A program made the position numbers and the translations under genes. Of a DNA stretch of 64,000 nucleotides, positions 61,086-64,000 are shown piece after piece. The notes under the pieces are model-generated. The model ran no database searches, was not told where the DNA came from, and worked only from the letters and a program-made list of their open reading frames with translations. How positions within the stretch are numbered: the stretch's first letter is position 1; each line of letters opens with the position of its first letter. The stretch spans positions 31,901,591 to 31,965,590 of the forward strand of contig OX453276.1 in the NCBI GenBank assembly GCA_949710005.1, read 5' to 3'. The DNA comes from Ricordea florida (lineage: Eukaryota; Cnidaria; Anthozoa; Corallimorpharia; Ricordeidae).

Positions 61086-63885
61086 TACGATCAGAGCAAC
61101 TCCCATTTTACGAAGAGTTTTATTTTACTGATCTCGCGTACTTGATGGCTCCCTAGAACGAAAATAACAGGGTTGAAATCTTACAAGGCAGCCAAAGCAA
61201 CCTTTTTCGTCAATTCCCTCACGTCTTCTCGTAGTATAATTAGGATGACAATGGCTGTCAAAAGTGTAACTGTCACCAACAGACACAGGACAAGGGTAAT
61301 GAATCCTGTCGGGAGAGAGGAGAGTAACCTATTAAAAAGGAAGGACTTCAATTCTTGTCAAAAGTGCAACTGTCACCACCAGACAGCGGACAAGGGTAAT
61401 GAATTCTGTTTCGATACTCACCCCAAACAAGGTAAGCTATTTGGTAGCCACAATACCGTAAACAGTAACCCTGGAAAATACAATAATGACGAGAAACGAG
61501 GTGAAAAATATGGTAGTAGATCATCGATCAAAGGCTTTTCTCTTACGAGTCTCCTATAGGTCAGTGCTAGAGCGACGAACTATTAATCTACAAGTCGTAG
61601 GTTTCACTCTTATTGTGAGAACTCGGCCAATTTCTTTTTCTCTGTGACATGTACAGTGCTGAAAAAGACACCTTCCACAAATTCTCCAAGCTCAACGTGT
61701 ATCATTTTCATCAGTTAACAAAGCTGATAAATTAACAAGAAAAATTTAAAATAAAAACCACTCACAACCATTGCGTCTGGTGACGACAAACTTTGAGGAA
61801 GGAACTTCTTGTCTGACCGCGACATTTTGATCACGTGATTCCTGTTATGGTGAAGGAGATAAACACAACTGAAGAATGGACCTGCAGTTGGGTAACACCC
61901 AACTTTGCAATCTGATTGGCTATTTTCTGGGCGGTTCTTTTAATTTCAAAAGACGCTCAAAAAATACGAAAACCTAAAAGATAGTAGTTTCAGCTTTTAT
62001 AGTGTTTCCAGTGGTTTAGGTCCCGTCCACACGTATCGGGATACATTTGAATCCGCAAACTTTTCTTTACGGATTCAAAAGTTTCCACGTCCACACGTAG
62101 CGTTTTCAAATGGAATATGCCCGTCCACACGTATCCGAACGAATCCGGATTTGCTCTGTTGGCGCTGCGCATGATTGTTATTGTCTTGCCTTCGGTGTAC
62201 AGCCTCAGTTGGTCAGCCAATTTAAAATTCTTTCTCCATTCCTTCTCCTGGTCGGACCCAGAATCGTCGAGAACGCAGCCAGCTGGTTTCTGTTGTTTGT
62301 GGTGTGAAGTTCGACTGTCAGATATCGAAAGGAGCCTCGGAATGTCGAGTCGTCTTTTATTTGCACAAAGTTTAGGTGAAGAGAGAACATAGACAAGTTT
62401 AACTGAAAACATGATATCAAACTTGAAATGAGTCCAACAAGAAGAGAAGCGATGGCATTTGTTTTGGCGTCCATGTTGTATGCTCACGCGGTAAATACTG
62501 AAAACGCTTTGGTTTCGTCATCGGATTCAAATATTTACGGGGATTCGGCTCCACACGCTATCGGATTCATGTCGTATTCAAAAGTTTCCACTCTGGAGAG
62601 CGGATTCAAATCTTTGCGGATTCGGTTATCGGATTCATCGGATACGACTGGACGAAAGGTGCATCCGCAAAGAAAAATTTTACGGATTCAAATGTATCCG
62701 GATACGTGTGGACGAGAGGTGCGTCCGCCAAGAAAAGTTTGCGGATTCAAATGTATCCGGATACGTGTGGACGGGGCCCTCGTTAAACGTGGGTTATACT
62801 TATAACGTTCAAACTAAGTACTCACCCAACAAAACCGCAAAACAGATATATCATGCATACACCTTATTCGAGGTTTTGCGAGATAATAGCATGGATATTT
62901 TACGAGTTGCGTAGTATTATTCATAGTCTTCCCTCTCATAGAGGTCACAAATATCATGCTACATTGAGCTTAAATGGCAAAATGACCTAATAGTGGAATA
63001 ACAATTAAAGTTAACCATCTGGAGAGGAAGTTTAGTTACTTAAAACATGTTAAGTTTAAATATTGAACCGCGACAATAGCGGGGTTATTAGCCAACGCTT
63101 ATTTACACACTGTCAAGCAAGATCATTCAGCGCGGGTATAAAAGCAGCTTCACATGTACAGCCTAGTCTAATCAGGGGCACCCAACGTCAATTTTCGGGA
63201 AATATCTGTTCGGAAGACGATTATTAAAAAAATTTCTTGCTTGTTTGCCTCTCCTAGGATTTCCGAACGTCTAAAAATGGTATTATTGCCCATTTTTAAC
63301 GGATTTTTAACGTAAAAAGGTCACCTAGAATTTTCGGGAACCTTTTTTCTGGCTGAAATTTTCGAAAAGGTAAGTTTTGATCGCTATAATTTTCGGATCA
63401 CAAGACTTTCAGCTAGGAAATCCGCACAGATTAAAAAATTTTAGGGGATAAACATAATCTTATATCTACCTTTTAAATACTAAAACACTTTAACAATGCT
63501 ATGTTTAAGTGGTTTTGAACTATATTCTCGTTGGGTGCCCCTGTCTAATTACTAGACAAGATTGTCGAAACGTCGGGTAGGTGAAATTTAACGTTTTATA
63601 ATTAAGTTACATTCATTATTTCAAACCAGCGATGTCTGATGTTTTCTTGTTGATGAGACCACTGTGTAAAGTAGACGAGAAATCCTTCTCTGTCCAGTTA
63701 ATCATTGACTCGTGCTGTTGTTTGTTGTAAAGTGTTTCGCAAAACATGGAATCTTCATTATTTTTGTGCGCGTAATAATTAAGAAATACTCATTGTTTAA
63801 TATATCTACCTGTGAGAAATTAGAAGCCTGTACATCTGGAAATACATGAAGAGGAGCGAAAAAGATATCGTTCCCCACAGCGTAG
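57522..63885 (-). CDS. STRA6-like retinol-uptake receptor, 5' end outside window
   Basis: Minus-strand exons: 63810-63885, possibly 61766-61812, 61422-61470, 61185-61305, 60646-60753, 59792-59955, 58459-58599, 57918-57956, 57522-57733 (stop TGA at 57522). Phases agree from 61470 onward. The protein is a multi-pass membrane protein with YQIAYLVWGFITLVLCLLV, TLLTAIVILIILREDVREL, VTVLVWIFQAFLTSCVFKY and FNIIVGLLTCLSRILVGIVL. The segment GYMAYLGFLHVQVAHKHP matches the STRA6 pattern DPGYYTYRNF-K-EV---HP, and the end (RVSQVAYNRWFVALTLMRNPSL) matches the STRA6 tail. STRA6 proteins take up retinol at the plasma membrane; cnidarian substrates are unknown. More exons between 61813 and 63809 are likely. 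Confidence 0.8.
59094..59364 (+). repeat. MITE family 'ataaatactcaggtgattat', fullest copy
   Basis: Ends tataaatactcaggtgatta and cttcggcgaataattgtta. Shared with 41491-41708 and 53871-53964. Intron of the STRA6-like gene. Confidence 0.75.
60345..60460. repeat. ATT/ATC microsatellite
   Basis: Imperfect (ATT)n/(ATC)n tract. Similar shorter tracts at 60585-60640 and 61037-61085. Confidence 0.9.
61340..61412 (-). pseudogene. Decayed tandem copy of a STRA6-like exon
   Basis: Resembles 61225-61305 (ttcattacccttgtcc, gtgacagtt.cacttttgac). It keeps an acceptor-like cag before aattcattaccc, but its frame ends at a TAA after VLPF. Confidence 0.8.
62017..62779. mobile_element. TIR element with cgtccacacgtatcc ends
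   Basis: About 760 bp; ends agg(t/g)cccgtccacacgta match over ~43 bp. The right side has multiple direct copies of cggattcaaatgtatccgga. Intron of the STRA6-like gene. Confidence 0.75.
63173..63543. mobile_element. MITE with CAGGGGCACCCAACG ends and TCTAAT duplication
   Basis: 371 bp, 15-bp inverted ends, flanked by TCTAAT at 63167-63172 and 63544-63549. Intron of the STRA6-like gene. Confidence 0.88.
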
Positions 63886-64000
63886 CTAAAGATAAACAAC
63901 CAATGAATGTCAGCCTAACTTTTTCATGTAATTATTAATAAGTGCAATCAGAAACACCTTCAAGAAGTAATACAAAGACAAGTTATATAGTCGCCCAAGA

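Noticed and set aside
62824..62875. Additional STRA6-like exon (minus strand)
   Set aside because: A donor-like gtgagt is present and one frame is hydrophobic, but no good acceptor or clear family match is visible.

Overview
The window looks like nuclear DNA of a cnidarian, most likely a stony coral. This is inference, based on a TSP1/fibrinogen/discoidin secreted protein of the coral skeletal-matrix type, intron-rich host genes, AT-rich introns full of MITEs, SINEs and Penelope-like debris, and an integrated Polinton/Maverick (adintovirus-type) element of the kind common in cnidarians.

Region 1 (1-21.0 kb) is a nested mobile-element locus. A ~19.6 kb Polinton (177-19742) with 395-bp terminal inverted repeats (TIRs) sits inside a ~431-bp host tandem repeat, remnants of which flank both ends. 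It carries protein-primed DNA polymerase B, retroviral-type integrase, double-jelly-roll major capsid protein, A32/FtsK-type packaging ATPase, a probable second structural protein, a block of small membrane proteins, and a zinc-repeat protein. Most genes have a T(T/C)TAAAGA(T/C) box 18-32 bp upstream of the start. The TIRs extend into coding sequence, so the same promoter and first 52 codons (a SAP/Rho-N-like domain) start both the polymerase at the right end and the zinc-repeat protein at the left end. This copy is defective: the polymerase is frameshifted by a 10-bp tandem duplication, one small gene has a stop and a frameshift, another is frameshifted, and a long gene is split by a 4.4-kb ISL2EU-type DNA transposon (3504-7881). 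That transposon encodes a THAP-DDE transposase and a YqaJ-type nuclease, and its TIRs also carry matching start exons for both genes.

Region 2 (21.2-32.3 kb) is a 12-exon plus-strand gene for a secreted 665-residue protein (signal peptide, TSP1, fibrinogen-like, TSP1, Cys-rich region, F5/8C discoidin).

Region 3 (32.3-55.5 kb) is an apparently intact 22-exon plus-strand gene for replication factor C subunit 1 (RFC1, 1050 residues). Intron 10 is a nest of a truncated Penelope-like element, a CR1/jockey-like retrotransposon and MITEs.

Region 4 (57.5-64.0 kb) is the 3' part of a minus-strand gene resembling STRA6 (retinol uptake receptor). It converges on RFC1, and its 5' end lies beyond the window. 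One of its introns holds a decayed tandem copy of an exon.

The most unusual signals are the TIR-encoded shared N-termini in two unrelated nested transposons, a family of GC-rich mini-dyads scattered through the AT-rich Polinton (often inside genes), hammerhead-ribozyme-like motifs in three Penelope-type repeats, and two different MITE families that share CAGGG termini and 6-bp target duplications ending in TAAT.
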